Notes: generated by a model from the sequence alone, not told the origin. Counted from the stretch's first letter, positions 43,020 through 54,708 are shown. The stretch is 64,000 nt of DNA from Ctenosaura bakeri (GCA_948474755.1 CAOLHI010000740.1:372001-436000); one strand, 5' to 3'. Translations and numbers: made by a program.

Positions 43020-44100
43020 CAAAATAACCCCCACCGCGGTGCCAAGCCTGAAATCTCCCCCAGCGGCTGAAAGCAAGGCAAGTTGGGGATCAGGAAAGTT
43101 GGGACCTCTCAGCAGTTTGGGAGGGGAGATGCAATGGCTCAGTTCCTTCGGTCTCTCTGCATCCTCCCTGCCCAGCAGCCTCTGGGTTTCTGGCTTGTCC
43201 AAACTCTTCCCCTGGAACCTTGCAGGGAGGAGCAATTCAGGGGTCTAGGATGGAGACCGGGGGGGGGCTGCAAGTTGTGGTCTCCTAGCAACCCCAAACA
43301 ACCTGCGAGGGACCACAGCAAGGATGGGCTTTAATTTTTTTTTTTGCAAGCCAGCCCCCAAAGAGGGGGGATACAGAGGCAGACAGCGCGACAAAAGAAG
43401 CCCAGCCCAGCTGCGCGTAAGGAGATGCTCTCTCTCTCTCTGCACTCTGTGTGTGTGTGTGTGTTTGTGGGTTGTGGGGGGGGGAGAAGGGAAAGGGGAG
43501 AGGGAAGGGGCTCTCCTGGCCAAGGCAGTGAATCCAATTGGCTTGGGGAAGTGTGACAGGCAGCCCGACGCCCCCCTCCCCAAACCCTCCTCCCTTGCAG
43601 TTGGTGGGGAGGTGAGCAAACGTGGGGAAAGTCCATTCGGACCAGGCGAGCGCACTCCAGCTGGGTGGCTTCGGCTGGCCGGGCTGTCCCCTCCCCACCT
43701 CCGGATGCACCATGGCAGGGATGCCGGCGCCCGACCCCTCCGCCTCCCTGGCCGCCGTCCTCCTCCTGGCCGCCTCCGCCGCTTGCCTCTCCGCCTCCAC
43801 CAGCGAAGGTAAGGGTCCTCCGGGGGGCGAGGTGGGGGGCATCGCCGGCTGACTCCTGGGGCTGGGCACTCGCCGTGCCAAAGTGTCAAACTTCCTTCCC
43901 TGCAGGCGAAACCGGGCTTGCGTGCGCCCGGGGCCGGTGGGGCGCTGATGGGGAGCCGGGGAAAGAAAGTCCAGGCGCTGCTGGAGACCCCAGAGCCATC
44001 AGCGGCTTCCCAAATTGGGGAGGGATGCCCCTGCGCTGGGGAGGAGAGGTGGCAGGGATGGTGTGCGCACATGCCTCGGATGCCTGGCATATAAGTCCTC
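43020..44100. promoter_or_regulatory. GC-rich promoter island of a signal-peptide gene
   Basis: GC content rises sharply and CpG becomes common compared with both flanks. It includes a (CT)n run at 43427-43441, a (GT)n run at 43448-43466, and a G-run. No TATA box stands out. A CpG-island promoter, with transcription starting somewhere between about 43300 and 43690, fits the coding exon at 43712. The exact start is not determinable from sequence alone. Confidence 0.65.
43712..43808 (+). CDS. First coding exon of an unidentified secreted or type I membrane protein
   Basis: The start ATG lies in a strong context (GCACCATGG). The exon codes 32 residues plus one base: a short polar start with Pro and Asp (PAPDPS), a hydrophobic core LAAVLLLAASAACLSA, and a small-residue stretch (STSE) fitting signal-peptidase cleavage around Ala28. 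It ends AAG|GTAAGG, a near-ideal splice donor, leaving a phase-1 junction. Phase-1 introns straight after the signal peptide are typical of immunoglobulin-superfamily and other extracellular-module genes; that is inference only. The upstream ATG at 43705 is in another frame, with poor context. Codon third positions are strongly G/C. No TATA box; the exon sits in a GC-rich island. No second exon was recognised in the next 20 kb, so the first intron is probably long. I do not recognise the gene. The main alternative, a chance frame in GC-rich DNA, is less likely given start context, signal peptide and donor together. Confidence 0.68.
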
Positions 44101-45669
44101 TGGTGGGCATTTGTGGACTGGCCACGGGGAGGGAAGGGGAAGGTTGTCGGGCATCTAAGAAGGGATGGAGCTTGCCTGGTAGAAACTTCCACACTGAGAT
44201 GGAACTGGGAACCCATGGCCTGCCCTCCCTTTTGCGTCTTTCCATGGGACCCTCCCCACCACACCTTTCCTGGCTGTTTTGCCCCATATCCTCACCTTGG
44301 CACCCTTGGCGATGATGTGGTTGCTGGGACATTCACAGGAGAACTTGGGCTGAGGTGGCCTCCGGTGCCACCCTATGCCAGCACCTTTGCCTTGATTAGC
44401 TGCCTCTTTCTGCCCATCTCCTGGATACGGGTGGTGCCACCTGGGTCCCATACGGATTTCCACAACACTCAAAGACCCGGCTCCTGTCTTGGCATTACCC
44501 ACTCCATCACCTCCTCCTTCTCTTCCCTGGACTTTGAGAGAGGGAAGCCTTCTTCCTCTGACTTGCTGTCATGTCCCCAGTGACCCCTCTGGTCTTCCTT
44601 TACACCCCTCTGGAGGGCCTCCGTAACCACCTCGTGTATCCTCAGGTCCTAAGATCAGATACAGGGGACAGTGGTGGAAATATGACACAGTTCCTCCTAG
44701 TTCTGAGTTAATTCTGCCATTGCTTCCACTCCAGAACTGAATGCAAACCTAGTAATCTGTCCATTTCATTTGCCCATCATACTCTGTCACCCTCTCCTTG
44801 GTACTTTGCCGTTCTAGCAGAGCCCTTTTGTCCCTATCCCCATTCTTCCAGATTCTATATTTATTTATATATATAGATTGCTCTTCATTTATGTGTTTCG
44901 TTTCCATCTCGCCTTTTCCTCAAAGCACCCAAGGGGTCAGACATGATTTCCTCCCCTCCCATTTCTGCCTCACAACAACCCTGTGAGGTAGTCTCACCTA
45001 AGACGGTGACCTGACATCTCCCAGTGAACTTTAGCAGAGCATTTGAACCCAGGTCTCTTCAGTCCTAGACAGCTGGTCTTCCCGCTCCGTATCTATTCCC
45101 CTGCTTTTTTCAGCTGGATTAGGGGAAATCATGCAGGGTCAGCCCTGATGGCTAAAGGAGAAACTCCAAATTCAGATGAAGTATACCGGATTGATTGAGG
45201 GCAAAGTTTGGAGACGGCCTTGGCTCTTGGACCATCTTGGAGACATCTGGTGGGTCACGGTGGGAGAAAGAAGGCTGGGGTTGATCAAAGGCTGGTAAAT
45301 TGCAGTTGAGGGCCCCACACAGGCTGTTTTGTATTCTGTCCCATCCCCAAATCCTCCACTGTCCCCTTTTGCTGACAAAGAAGAGTATAGCACCCTTCCT
45401 GGAAGCTCCTAGGACTGGCAATTCCCCTTTTAGAAAGGTCACCAAGGCCTCCTATGCTGTTCAACATTTAAAAAGGAAAAAAAAGTTTTTCCAAATCAGA
45501 TGGAGGTTTCCAGCCACTTCCTGGTCGGTTTTGTTATTTCAGTTTGTTGGCATTCTGGGCAGTCCAAGGAGATCTGGAGGGCTAAAAAATTATCCCACTA
45601 ACTTGCTGTGGTTTCCCATCCCTGGGCTAGATGGCTCCTTAGTCCAGTTCAGGATGTCTGTTCTTGTGT
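43809..45669 (+). other. Probable start of first intron, otherwise unassigned
   Basis: Begins with the splice donor GTAAGG. GC-rich to about 44100, then ordinary. Around 44850-45010 is a phrase (TTTATTTATATATATAGA, CTCACAACAACCCTGTGAGG) common in interspersed repeats of vertebrates. No exon recognised. Confidence 0.4.
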
Positions 45670-45679
45670 TCTTGCTTGT

Positions 45680-45838
45680 TCTGTGTGCACAGGTGTGGCG
45701 TGATTCTGATGATCCTTTAAGAAGAGGCTGGGTGGCCATGTTCCAGGTGTGTTTTAGTTGTGTACCCCTGCATGTCAGGAAAGTTGGACTGGATGGCCTT
45801 TATGGTCCTTTCCGACTCTAAGATTCTAGGATTCCAGG
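45680..45838 (+). mobile_element. CR1 3' tail
   Basis: TTTAAGAAGAGGCTGGGTGG, AAGTTGGACTGGATGGCCTT and TCCGACTCTAAGATTCTAGG. The last ORF codons and 3' UTR. Confidence 0.85.
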
Positions 45839-48394
45839 ATGCCCGTCTTCTCCCTTCAGGGCCCAGGCTGACTCATGCCAGCCCAAAGCGTAGTGGCATT
45901 TCACTGAAAAGATAGAACCAGGTGGCAAACAGTTCACAATTCTTCTTCTAGAAGCTGGGGCACCACTCCCCCTGCTGCCAAAGGTCATGGCAGGGCAAAG
46001 CCTTTGTCATTCTCTGCGATACTCATGTGGCATTAACCAGCATTGTAAAAAGGGCATATTAGGTCAAAGCCAGCTGGCAAGCGGGGGGGCACCTGGATAT
46101 GGTGAATGGAATGGACTAGGACCATCCTGTGTGCAATTTCCAGATTTAAACGACATCTGGTTGAGATAATTGTGCATCTCAGGCAACAGAAAAGCATCCG
46201 GTGTTGCCGTGAGCTCGGCAGCGGGTGTCTGTTTTATACTGTCGGCGCTGGTGGTTCCTCAGTGCTTCTTTCGGCAGGAGGACGGAGAAAGGTCTGTCAG
46301 GGATAGCCCAGAGGGCTTTTCTCCTGGCCTCTTGACTTGGGATAGAGCTCTGGAGCTCTCCCTTCTCTCTGCCTTTGGGGCCTACTGCCCAAGGGAATCA
46401 TGTCACTCGCACGCTGGCTGGGCGACTCGGTTTCCGCTTATGTAACAGCGACCCTCGATTTGCCAAGCGGTTTGTTTTGATGCTGTGGGTGGGTCGGAAG
46501 TCAGGGCCACAGGAGAGTCGCTTGTCCTTGGTTCTGGGATTAAGCTCTCCGCAAGGCCAGGATTATACTAAACAAGGGGCTGCGTGTGCTCCTCGTGTCA
46601 TATTCCAAAGAGAGGATGGGGGAGTGAGCGGAGAGATGGGATCTTTCCATTTTGAAGCCTCCATGGCTGATGCTTTGATTCTCTGGCAGCTGCCTATTTC
46701 ATGCCTTTCCTTCACTGTTTGGATCCCCAGCTCCCGCCCCTTGCCTCCCATTTTGGAACTCTCCTGTCTCCCAGGAACTGCATTCACATGCAACGCCCCC
46801 TCTTTTTGGTCATATGCATCTAATCATATGTTACCGTATGTGTCATAAGTGAGTCATATGGCCCCCGTGTGTTGTGGTTTCCCCTATCAGTATGTTTGAT
46901 GGATAAATCAGCTGTCTAGATTCTCCCATCAAGATCAATATATTAACAGGCAGTGAGGTGTGCTAGTTGCAAATGCTACATTATGCAACAGGAAGCCGGT
47001 CTGATACAGGCTGTGCCGGGGGAATGTATCACCGGCCCCAGGATCACACTGGGTAACATTTGGATTGCACCATTTCTTGGAAAGGTTTGATCCTAGCAGC
47101 AGTGTGCTCTTGATGTCAGGAGACAGAGGAAAGGTGGAAAGAAGGGGAGGTTAAGGTGGAAAATGGACCACCAGTCCATGCAGGGGAAAAAAGAACAATG
47201 TAGTATATGAACATCCAAATGTTATCATATGGAAAAGATGGCACCTGCTTGTTATCATTCACCAAATCCAACTGGAGTGTGCCATTCATGCATTCATATT
47301 CATGTCCTCAGGGTCCTTTTATCACAAATTGGTTCAGTCATATTGATCCTGCCAATGCTTCAATGTGTTTCCTTAGCTCCAGACATTCTGGGAAGCCTAT
47401 GCTAAAGATGGAGTGAGCTGCAATCTAGCCTCCCATTCAATTGTTTAGGTTGGTTAGCCTATTTGTTCCCCTCTCCCCCAGGGACTGGGGAGAGAAATGA
47501 TTGTATAAATGTTGGCAACTGTGCCAACCCTGCTTCAGCTTCTACATTCACCTTTGCCCCTAACAGCCTTCCTCATTCCTCAGACACTTGGGATGACTAG
47601 CCATGTCATCCACTGGTACCCCTCATCGCTATTATCTGGGAAATGTGGGACTTGTACCCAACACGGGTTGGGAAACAGAGGTCTACAGCTTTAGTCTTTC
47701 CTGGTTGTTGGCACTACAAGAGGTTGGATAGCTTTAGAGACAGAGAAGCTGCAGCCAGATACCAGGATGACAAATTAACTATTCACCTGTTAGCTGGCAT
47801 GTCCAATATGGCCAGGTGGGTCATAGGTGTTGGTGATGGGTGCTCACTCGCTAAAAATTCTGGATGCTTGCAAGCAATTCTGGCGTCTCTCACCATGCAT
47901 GATAGGCATTCGTTGCTGCATTGCTCACTCAACTGTTCTCAGTATTTTGTGTGTTCAGCTGAGAAAAAAAAAATAACTTGAAATAAAGACAGACAGACAA
48001 AGACACCAGTATCTTTATGGTGACTTGCATTTCTCTAACCAGAAGTATTAGTTGCACAACCTGTTTTCTGGAATTGCATAAGGAACGATTGTGTACCTCC
48101 TTAAGCAATGGGTATGCCAGGTTGTGCAATGGCTACTGAAAAGTGTCATCATGCTCCTTCTTGGCACTACCTGGCTGAGCATCTTTTCCCTTCCTTTCTT
48201 CTGGCTTCCTGAAACTGGCCATAAGCACAATGGTGGAACTTTGTGCTCCACCAGCTTCAAATACAATATTGGCCAGAGCTGAACCTCACTTCTGCTAAAA
48301 CCTAGTTTTCTCATTCCCCAGTGTTGTGAAGGATATACCTGTATATTTCTGAAATAGTCATAGCAACATCTTTTTTTAATACCAATTGCTGAGA
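45839..48394. other. Long unassigned stretch
   Basis: 2.55 kb, no recognised repeat apart from a (GACA)n patch at 47983-48002. No exon with acceptor, donor and known domain was seen. Confidence 0.4.
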
Positions 48395-48510
48395 ATCAGG
48401 AGCGGAGTGGAGCAGGAACCAACTCTTTGGCCACCATGGGAACAGAATGTTGGATTAGAGCGGCCTTTGGTCTCATCCAGTCAGGTTCTTCATATGTCCA
48501 TATATTGACA
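48395..48510 (+). repeat. LINE-like 3'-end scrap (family Z)
   Basis: GGGAACAGAATGTTGGATTA, GCGGCCTTTGGTCTCATCCA and GTCAGGTTCTTCATATGT correspond to a widespread squamate repeat end (agatgggcctttggtctgat type). The LINE clade was not determined. Confidence 0.55.
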
Positions 48511-48529
48511 TGAATGGAGGCTTCCTTAT

Positions 48530-48808
48530 TCAGAAACTAGGACAAGAAGCAATGGATTCAAACTATAGGAAAAGAGATTCCACCTGAACTTCAGGAAGAA
48601 CTTCCTGATGGTAAGAGCAATTTAACAGTGGAATATGCTGCTGTCTCAATGGAGTGTGGTGGAGTCTCCTTTTTTGGAGGTTTTTAAGTTGAGGCCGGAT
48701 GGTCATCTGTCAGGAAAACTTTGATGGTGTATTCCTGCATGTCAGAATGGGTTTGGACTGGATGGTCCCTGGGATCTCTTACAGCTCTATGATTCTATCA
48801 TTCTTTGT
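48530..48808 (+). mobile_element. CR1 LINE 3' end
   Basis: AGAAACTAGGACAAGAAGCA, GAGATTCCACCTGAACTTCA, GTGGAATATGCTGCTGTCTC, then the 3' UTR and GATTCTATCATTCT tail. Confidence 0.9.
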
Positions 48809-48904
48809 GGCAATAGCTGGGAAGGGGGGTTGAGAGGAGATTTTTTTCATCCCCTACCCTATGATTCCTTTCCCACTTGACATCTCCAGTTTGTAATATC
48901 TTAC

Positions 48905-49122
48905 TGCAATTGCTGTTGTTATTCTGTGCCTTCAGGTCAATACCTTCATAGGTTTTTCTTGGCCACACTCATTCAGAGGAAGTTTGCCATTGTCTCCTTC
49001 TTAAACTGAGAGGGTGGGTCTTGCGGAAGGTCACTCAGTAGGTTTCCAAGTTTGAGTAAAACTTTGAAGCCTGGTCTTCCAGCCCTGGGCGAATGCTGGA
49101 ATCGCTACACCATGGTGGCTCC
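48905..49122 (-). mobile_element. MIR-like tRNA SINE, near full length
   Basis: In reverse: GAGCCACCATGGTGTAGCGA head, core with GTGACCTTCCGCAAGACCC, and the tail with CTGAAGGCACAGAATAAC. Confidence 0.75.
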
Positions 49123-49224
49123 CGATGTGATTATAACATAATCTAATTATTGTTTGGCTGTTAGGATCACCTGGTTTCACGGGGACCTCTCATATCTAGA
49201 AATCCAAAACTGCTCTTTCAGAGC

Positions 49225-49345
49225 CAGTCATAGGCAAAGTAAGCCAACAAAGAGTTTTGTGGCACTTTCAAGGTGACCAGCTTTCTGGTAGCCTCAAAGT
49301 CGACACGGCTTTCGTGAAAGCATGTGAATCCATAGAGAATCTGCT
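49225..49345 (-). repeat. Interspersed repeat family W
   Basis: + strand AACAAAGAGTTTTGTGGCAC and ACGGCTTTCGTGAAAGCATG. The longest copy of this family in the window. Confidence 0.6.
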
Positions 49346-50989
49346 TGTTTGTAAGGTGCCCGAGAGTGCTAGACAGGTAAGTTATGGCTAAATCAACACA
49401 ACCCCAGCAGAACAATCCATTACTTAATTAAAGCAAGCTATTTAAAGAAAAACCAAATCCAATAAGCGCACTCTAACAGGCCCATGGAAAGGCAAGCAAA
49501 GGAATTCCGTCGTTGGGTGATGCATTGTCTTCTTAAAGTTCTTTAACCTCGACGAAGAAAAGGGTCGAAGCTTTAATTATTGGGTTTCCTTAAGATGATT
49601 AAAAATCAGTAGCTCCCATTTGGGCATGAGTGAATTGAGACCAAGATTTGAAGTCTCCAAACAGCACAGGAGCCAAGGAAGAGGAAGGGGGAAAAAGTCA
49701 AAGAATGCATGCAACGGAGATGGGTCAAACTTGCCGGCCCCATTGTTTACCACTGACTTCATCTTCCGAACTTCCATAAGCCAGGCAGAAATTTCACAGG
49801 GGAAGCTAAACGTTCACAGGCTTCTTTCTGTGCAAATCTCTATCATGGGTTGGAAAGGACGGAAGATTCTATCCAATACCATTTCTTGTCCATTCACCGT
49901 ATATTTTCAGTTCATTTTCCTCTGAAAATGTTTCGAAGAAAATGTGTTATGCATTTTTATCTGCGTATCTCCAAATACACACCTTTTTGCTATGCCTTCC
50001 TGTCCAACGTGCTCATTATTTTTGACAACAATTGCTCTCTGGTAATGTATCTTCAACATCATTTTCCCTGGTATGTAGGCACTGTTTCCAAATATACACT
50101 GAAAAAAAAATGCAGACCTCTATTGCAAAATCTGCAAAAGTGTAAATGTTAAAAGAGAACTGAATTTTGGTTTGTAGATTGGTTGAAAAGTATGAAATTA
50201 GTTAGGTCAATGAACTTCTCCTAGCTAGAGGATTCTGTGCAGACACCTGTACGTGCCTCAGCTGTCCTGCAGAAATTCTGCTTGGGGAGGTATAAAGACT
50301 GGAGCAGAGTTTGGAAAAGTTACTCTTCTGGATCGTAGCATTCAGACAGTGGCCGGCATAGCTGAGTGTTTTGGGATTTGTAGTTTTTTTTTTTGAAAAT
50401 TGCCTTCCTGCTTTTCTTGATCAGAGTCATTTTGGATGATGTTATGAGAAAGATGGGCTCACAGTGCCTGCGACTTCTCTCCAGAAAGGGAAAAAAGGGA
50501 AGAAAGTCCCTGGGAGTATTAAGACTTTTTAGTTTTGTTTGGTTTGGGTTTTTTTGCCTGTATGTCCATTGCTTTCCATTCAGTTTTTGGCTTATGGCTT
50601 ATGGCAACCTTAGATGTGAATGAGAGCTCTCTGAGAGCTCCTGTTTTGAAAACCTTGCTCAGGGCTTGCAAATTCAGGGCCCCTGAAATTGCAAATCCAC
50701 TTGTGGTCTTACTCTTTTCCTACTGCTGCTCGCTTTCCCCAGAGTTATCCTCCCCCCACCCCTAGTGGGTCATTTCTTCTCAGGATGGGTCCAACATGCA
50801 ACGGCCTCAGTTTTCTACATGCATTGATCAGTTGATCGCTTTGGACAGACCAATCTACAATCCCATTAGACCTGCCATCCACTGTGAAGTCGTACGGTGG
50901 CCAGCAAATGTTCAAGTCATATAGCGAGCCCCCTCGGTGAAATCGATGCCTTACTATCTTCTCTGCTGATACCACAAATAAATATAATG
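49346..50989. other. Long unassigned stretch
   Basis: No recognised repeat until the L1 end. 49900-50150 has repeated TTTTCCTC/TGCATTTTT words resembling 28090-28220, possibly another old repeat. 50750-50990 may be upstream L1 sequence, too decayed to read. Confidence 0.4.
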
Positions 50990-51368
50990 ATACGCCAGAC
51001 CTGCCCCTCAAAAAACACTCAGAACGGATGGTTAAGGTTGCTGAGTTAGCTGAAATGGCCAGACTAACATGAGTTTTAAAGGTTAAGGCAACTGAACATT
51101 TTTTATTGTCATTGTTCAAAGACTGGAAACCATTAATGGACTTTTTGGAGCAATAATAAACCTAGGGTTTCTATGGTGGCAATAGTTAATAATAGTTCTA
51201 ATAGGATTATTGGGATCTGCAATGGTAGGATAGTATTTTTTTTTCTCCTCCTCCTTTCATTACAGTTTGGCTTGGGGCTGAGGTCGGAGACCTTCTGTCT
51301 TTTAAGTTAGTGCTTAGTGTATTAGTTAGTAGTCAGTGATTTAGTTTAGTGTGTTAGTACTGTGTTTT
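50990..51368 (+). mobile_element. L1 LINE: end of ORF2 and 3' UTR
   Basis: Codons read VKVAELAEMARLT and FKDWKPLMDFLEQ, the L1 ORF2 C-terminal words. The 3' UTR shared with 40441-40786 includes TTCTAATAGGATTATT, TTTCATTACAGTTTGGCTTG and repeated TTAGT words. One stop and frame shifts are present. Confidence 0.82.
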
Positions 51369-51371
51369 AGA

Positions 51372-51810
51372 GCCATAGAATCATAGAGTTGGAAGAGATC
51401 ACAAGGGCCATTGAGTCCAACCCCATTCTGCCATGCAGGAACACACACTCAAAGCATTCCCGACAGATCATGATCCAACCCCTGTTTAAAAACTTCCAAA
51501 GATGGGGACTCCACCACACTCCAGGCAGCATATTCCACTCTTGAACTCCTCTTGCTGTCAGGAAGTTCTTCCTAATGTTTAGGTAGCATTTCTTTTCCTG
51601 GAGTTTGAAGCCATTGCTCTATGTCCTCGTCTCTGGAACAACAGAAAACAAGCTTGCTCCGTCCTCCATATGACATTCTTTCAAATATTTAAACATGGCT
51701 ATCATGTCATGTCTTAACCTTCTCTTCTCCGGGCTAAACATACCCAGCTCCCCAAGCTGCTCCTCATAGGGCTTCATGGTTTCCAGGCCTTTTACCGTGT
51801 TGGTAGCCCT
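51372..51810 (-). mobile_element. CR1 LINE 3' end, first part
   Basis: Antisense tail CATAGAATCATAGAGTTGGA through the C-terminal coding block. Interrupted at GGTAGCCCT (51810) and continued at 51977-52006 (CTGGACACGTTCCAGCTTGT). Confidence 0.9.
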
Positions 51811-51976
51811 CAGCACCTTGGATAGTACCAGTAGCATGTGTATGCATACACACATGTGGGTTAGTGACAGCTGGATGTATCTGTGTCAGCGGTACAGTGA
51901 TTCCGGACTAGCATTTAGCCCGAACTTTAAATGAGTGACCCAAGGGGCTGGACCCGTTTGAGGGATAAGTTCTAAG
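51811..51976. repeat. Family D insert carrying left arm of a 136-bp inverted duplication
   Basis: Begins CAGCACCTTGGATAGTACC and contains 51837-51972, which matches the complement of 52331-52466 with two mismatches and no gaps. The host CR1 reads on from 51977, so this piece was inserted into the CR1. Confidence 0.82.
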
Positions 51977-52121
51977 ACTGGACACGTTCCAGCTTGTCAA
52001 TATCCTGAGAATTTTTTTTAATCCTCTCTGCTTTTTTTTCTTTTTTGAATGCATGTCTCTCTAATTGTGAATTAGATTGCTTGCTTTAACATTAATAAAT
52101 AGATAATTTAACAACCACAAC

Positions 52122-52151
52122 AAGCACACACACACACACACACACACACAA
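52122..52151. repeat. (CA)n microsatellite
   Basis: About fourteen CA units. Confidence 0.95.
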
Positions 52152-52249
52152 AGCTCAAATAGAGGTTTCAAGCAGGAGAGCAAGCTTCTTCTACTCCTTG
52201 GTTCCCCATTGGCAATTATATACTAAACCTCCATAAATACACCAACGGC

Positions 52250-52475
52250 AGCTGGTGGCTTTCATGACAGTGGAGTAGTGAATCTACTATAGGTTTTAGA
52301 CTGACTGCTACAGGAACTATCCAAGGTGCTGAACTTATCCCTCAAATGGGTCCAGCCCCTTGGGTCACTCATTTAAAGTTCGGACTAAATGCTAGTCCGG
52401 AATCACTGTACCGCTGACACAGATACATCCAGCTGTCACTAACCCACATGTGTGTATGCATACACACAAACACAC
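52250..52475 (-). mobile_element. Family D foldback element carrying right arm
   Basis: On the - strand: GTGATTCCGGACTAGCATTT, GTCCGAACTTTAAATGAGTG, then CAGCACCTTGGATAGTTCC and GTCTAAAACCTATAGTAGA, so the two halves are themselves a loose palindrome. Its first half (52331-52466) is nearly identical to the left arm. Confidence 0.7.
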
Positions 52476-53239
52476 CCCTATACCACAAACAAAACACCTC
52501 ACCTTCTCTTGTAAAGTATAGCCTTGCCCAGAAGGAAATGCCATATCCTTACAAGCAACAGAAAGAGTATGGAAAAGCTATGAAAAGTACACCAGCATTT
52601 TAAATTTTGTGCATTTCAAATTTCCGTTGCGTTCAATTGGATGCACTTATGACAAAGCACACATTTGGTTGTTTTAAAAATCTTATTCCAGAAATTAAGA
52701 TTTCTGGAAATTGAGATTTCTGGAATAGCATCCTTAAATGGAAAGAAGCAGAGACAAAGCATTATTTTTCTGACTCTGTTTCTGTCTCTAATTTGCAAGG
52801 CAGGGTAGTCTTCATGTATCAGTTTCCCCCAACCCTGGATTAAATCATGCAACATGCCTCAAACAAACAAGTGAATGCACAATGCAAAGAAGCAGGTGGA
52901 GAAAGTAGTTTCCTATCAGTCTTGGAATTTCTACATAATTTGGTGCATTTACTTTTGAAAATGAGAGGAGCAGACGAGAGGAAAAGTTTGCTCTGGCCAG
53001 GAAACCGCTTTGCTGAATCTCGCAGTCTTCTTTAATGCAAAAGAAAAATTCAAAATAGAAAATAAAAAAGCCACAGTGCGATTGCTTGGTTGGCTTTAGA
53101 AACTGCCACATCTAAAACTTACAGGTCTGTATATTTTGTGCAGTGTGGAGCGTAATTCTCTTAAATGCTTGATAGCGTGAAGCACTCAATTTTTGTGGAT
53201 TCGGAGATAAACGGATGAGATCCACATCTTCTGGAGGAA
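52476..53239. other. Unassigned stretch
   Basis: No recognised repeat. A small tandem AGATTTCTGGAAAT word pair lies at 52690-52730. Confidence 0.4.
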
Positions 53240-53590
53240 TCTGTGGATCAGAACAAATCGGGGCCGGTTCAGAGAAGGGCAACAAGGATGGTAAGATATG
53301 GAGAACAAAGCATACAAGGAATGGTTGAATGGGTTGGACATGTCCAGCCTGGTAAAGAGAAGACTCAGGGGGTGACATGATTTCACTCTTTAAATATCTG
53401 AAGGGCTACCACGGAAAGGATGGAGCTATTTGACAATTACCTAGAGAAGTGGCAGGGCCTCCTTCTCTGAACATCTTCAGAAAGAGGCTAGACAGCTACT
53501 TGCTGGCTGGATTGCCTGCCTTGAGCAGGGGTCAGGCTCCATGCCCTCTGGGGTCCCCTTCCAACACTGTGATTCTGTGATTCTATGACT
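53240..53590 (+). mobile_element. CR1 LINE 3' end of another subfamily
   Basis: GGTTCAGAGAAGGGCAACAA (QRRAT-like), TGAATGGGTTGGACATGTCC, AGAGAAGACTCAGGGGGTGA, TTTAAATATCTGAAGGGCTA, then the 3' UTR ending TGATTCTGTGATTCTATGAC. Diverged in coding words from the young copies. Confidence 0.85.
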
Positions 53591-53686
53591 CGAGCAGCAA
53601 TTTTTTAAAATGCAGATGAACATGAGGAAAATGTGAAAAGAAGTTGGAGCAGAAACCAAATAATTTTGTCCATTCTCTGTTTAGAC

Positions 53687-53716
53687 ATTCCAGAATTCTG
53701 GAATTCTGGAATTCTG
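53687..53716. repeat. (GGAATTCT)n short tandem
   Basis: CCAGAATTCTGGAATTCTGG, three to four self-complementary octamers directly before a CR1 tail. Confidence 0.9.
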
Positions 53717-53785
53717 GGTTGGACTGGATGGCCTGTGTGGTCTCTTCCAACTCTACATTTCTATGATTCTATGATTCTATTTAGT
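53714..53785 (+). mobile_element. CR1 3' tail
   Basis: GGGTTGGACTGGATGGCCTG and ATTTCTATGATTCTATGATT. The last 70 bp only. Confidence 0.9.
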
Positions 53786-53959
53786 TCACCCTCTGTGGGC
53801 ATTGATTCTGCCAAATTAGAAGAAGCATGAATATGTCCTGGATATGATTCTGGAAACAAAGGGAAGGAATTCTGCACTGCGTCCGGTTCTTTGGCTGATC
53901 GCTCTTGTCCTCTGATTGATTTCAGTTTCTGATTCCTATTTTTAGTCAATCACGGCTCA
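53786..53959. other. Unassigned
   Basis: No recognised element. Confidence 0.3.
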
Positions 53960-54115
53960 GTTGTGATCCAAGACTGTAGCGGTGGCCAGTGGCTTCCATG
54001 TGTGCGGTACAAGGAATCCACTCTGGGTTTAAGTCTGAACTTTAAACATGCTATCTGAGATGCTGGATTCTATCTCCCACATAGTTTCAGCACCTTGGAT
54101 AGGTCCGTTAAAGCT
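53960..54115 (+). repeat. Foldback family D fragment
   Basis: AAGTCTGAACTTTAAACATG followed by TTTCAGCACCTTGGATAGG, the order of the first then second half of family D. Confidence 0.6.
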
Positions 54116-54519
54116 TGGATGGAACAAAAACTGGAGAAATGGGAGCCCCAGTGTGGAGGCCACGAGGTATCATTGGTGATGACTGGCACTGGGTGATTTA
54201 TGCTTCACCCATAAACTCAGGGTTCTGTAGTTCAGGGGAATGGATTAGAAGAATGTTCCTTAAACTATCTGATGTGGAGGAACCAGCAATTCTTCTCCCC
54301 TCCCGTGTGCCAGGGACCAGTATTATGTTTGTGCTGGTTAGCTGCAATTCTTTCTTTCTTGGAATCCTCCCAGGGACTGGCAGCCAGTTGCTTGCTGTCT
54401 GTGTACCATCACTTTGAGAAGTGTTGAGAGCTCCAACACAATGCAATCTTAATGGCTCAACTTACTCCAAATCCCAGCTCCCCTTAGGATGGATCTTTAA
54501 TGGGAGAACTGGGAACGTG
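54116..54519. other. Unassigned
   Basis: No recognised repeat or exon. Confidence 0.35.
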
Positions 54520-54524
54520 TTGTT

Positions 54525-54708
54525 GACTTATGCCAATACAAGGCTTTGGACTACAGCCCCGGAGAACAGGGTTTGATTCCCCATGGAAACCCCATGGGGT
54601 GATCTTGGGTGCATCACACAGTCTCAGCCCTAGTAAACCCTGTGAGACATTCACCTTAGAGTCGCCATAGATCAAAAATGGCTTGAGGGCACGCAACAGC
54701 AACAACGT
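54525..54708 (+). mobile_element. MIR-like tRNA SINE
   Basis: B-box region CAGGGTTTGATTCCCC, core GTGATCTTGGGTGCATCACA and tail CTTGAGGGCACGCAACAGCA. Confidence 0.8.

Noticed and set aside
43245..44264. 339-residue reverse frame over the GC-rich island
   Set aside because: Arg/Pro/Gly-rich product typical of GC-rich DNA; the + strand exon has far better support.
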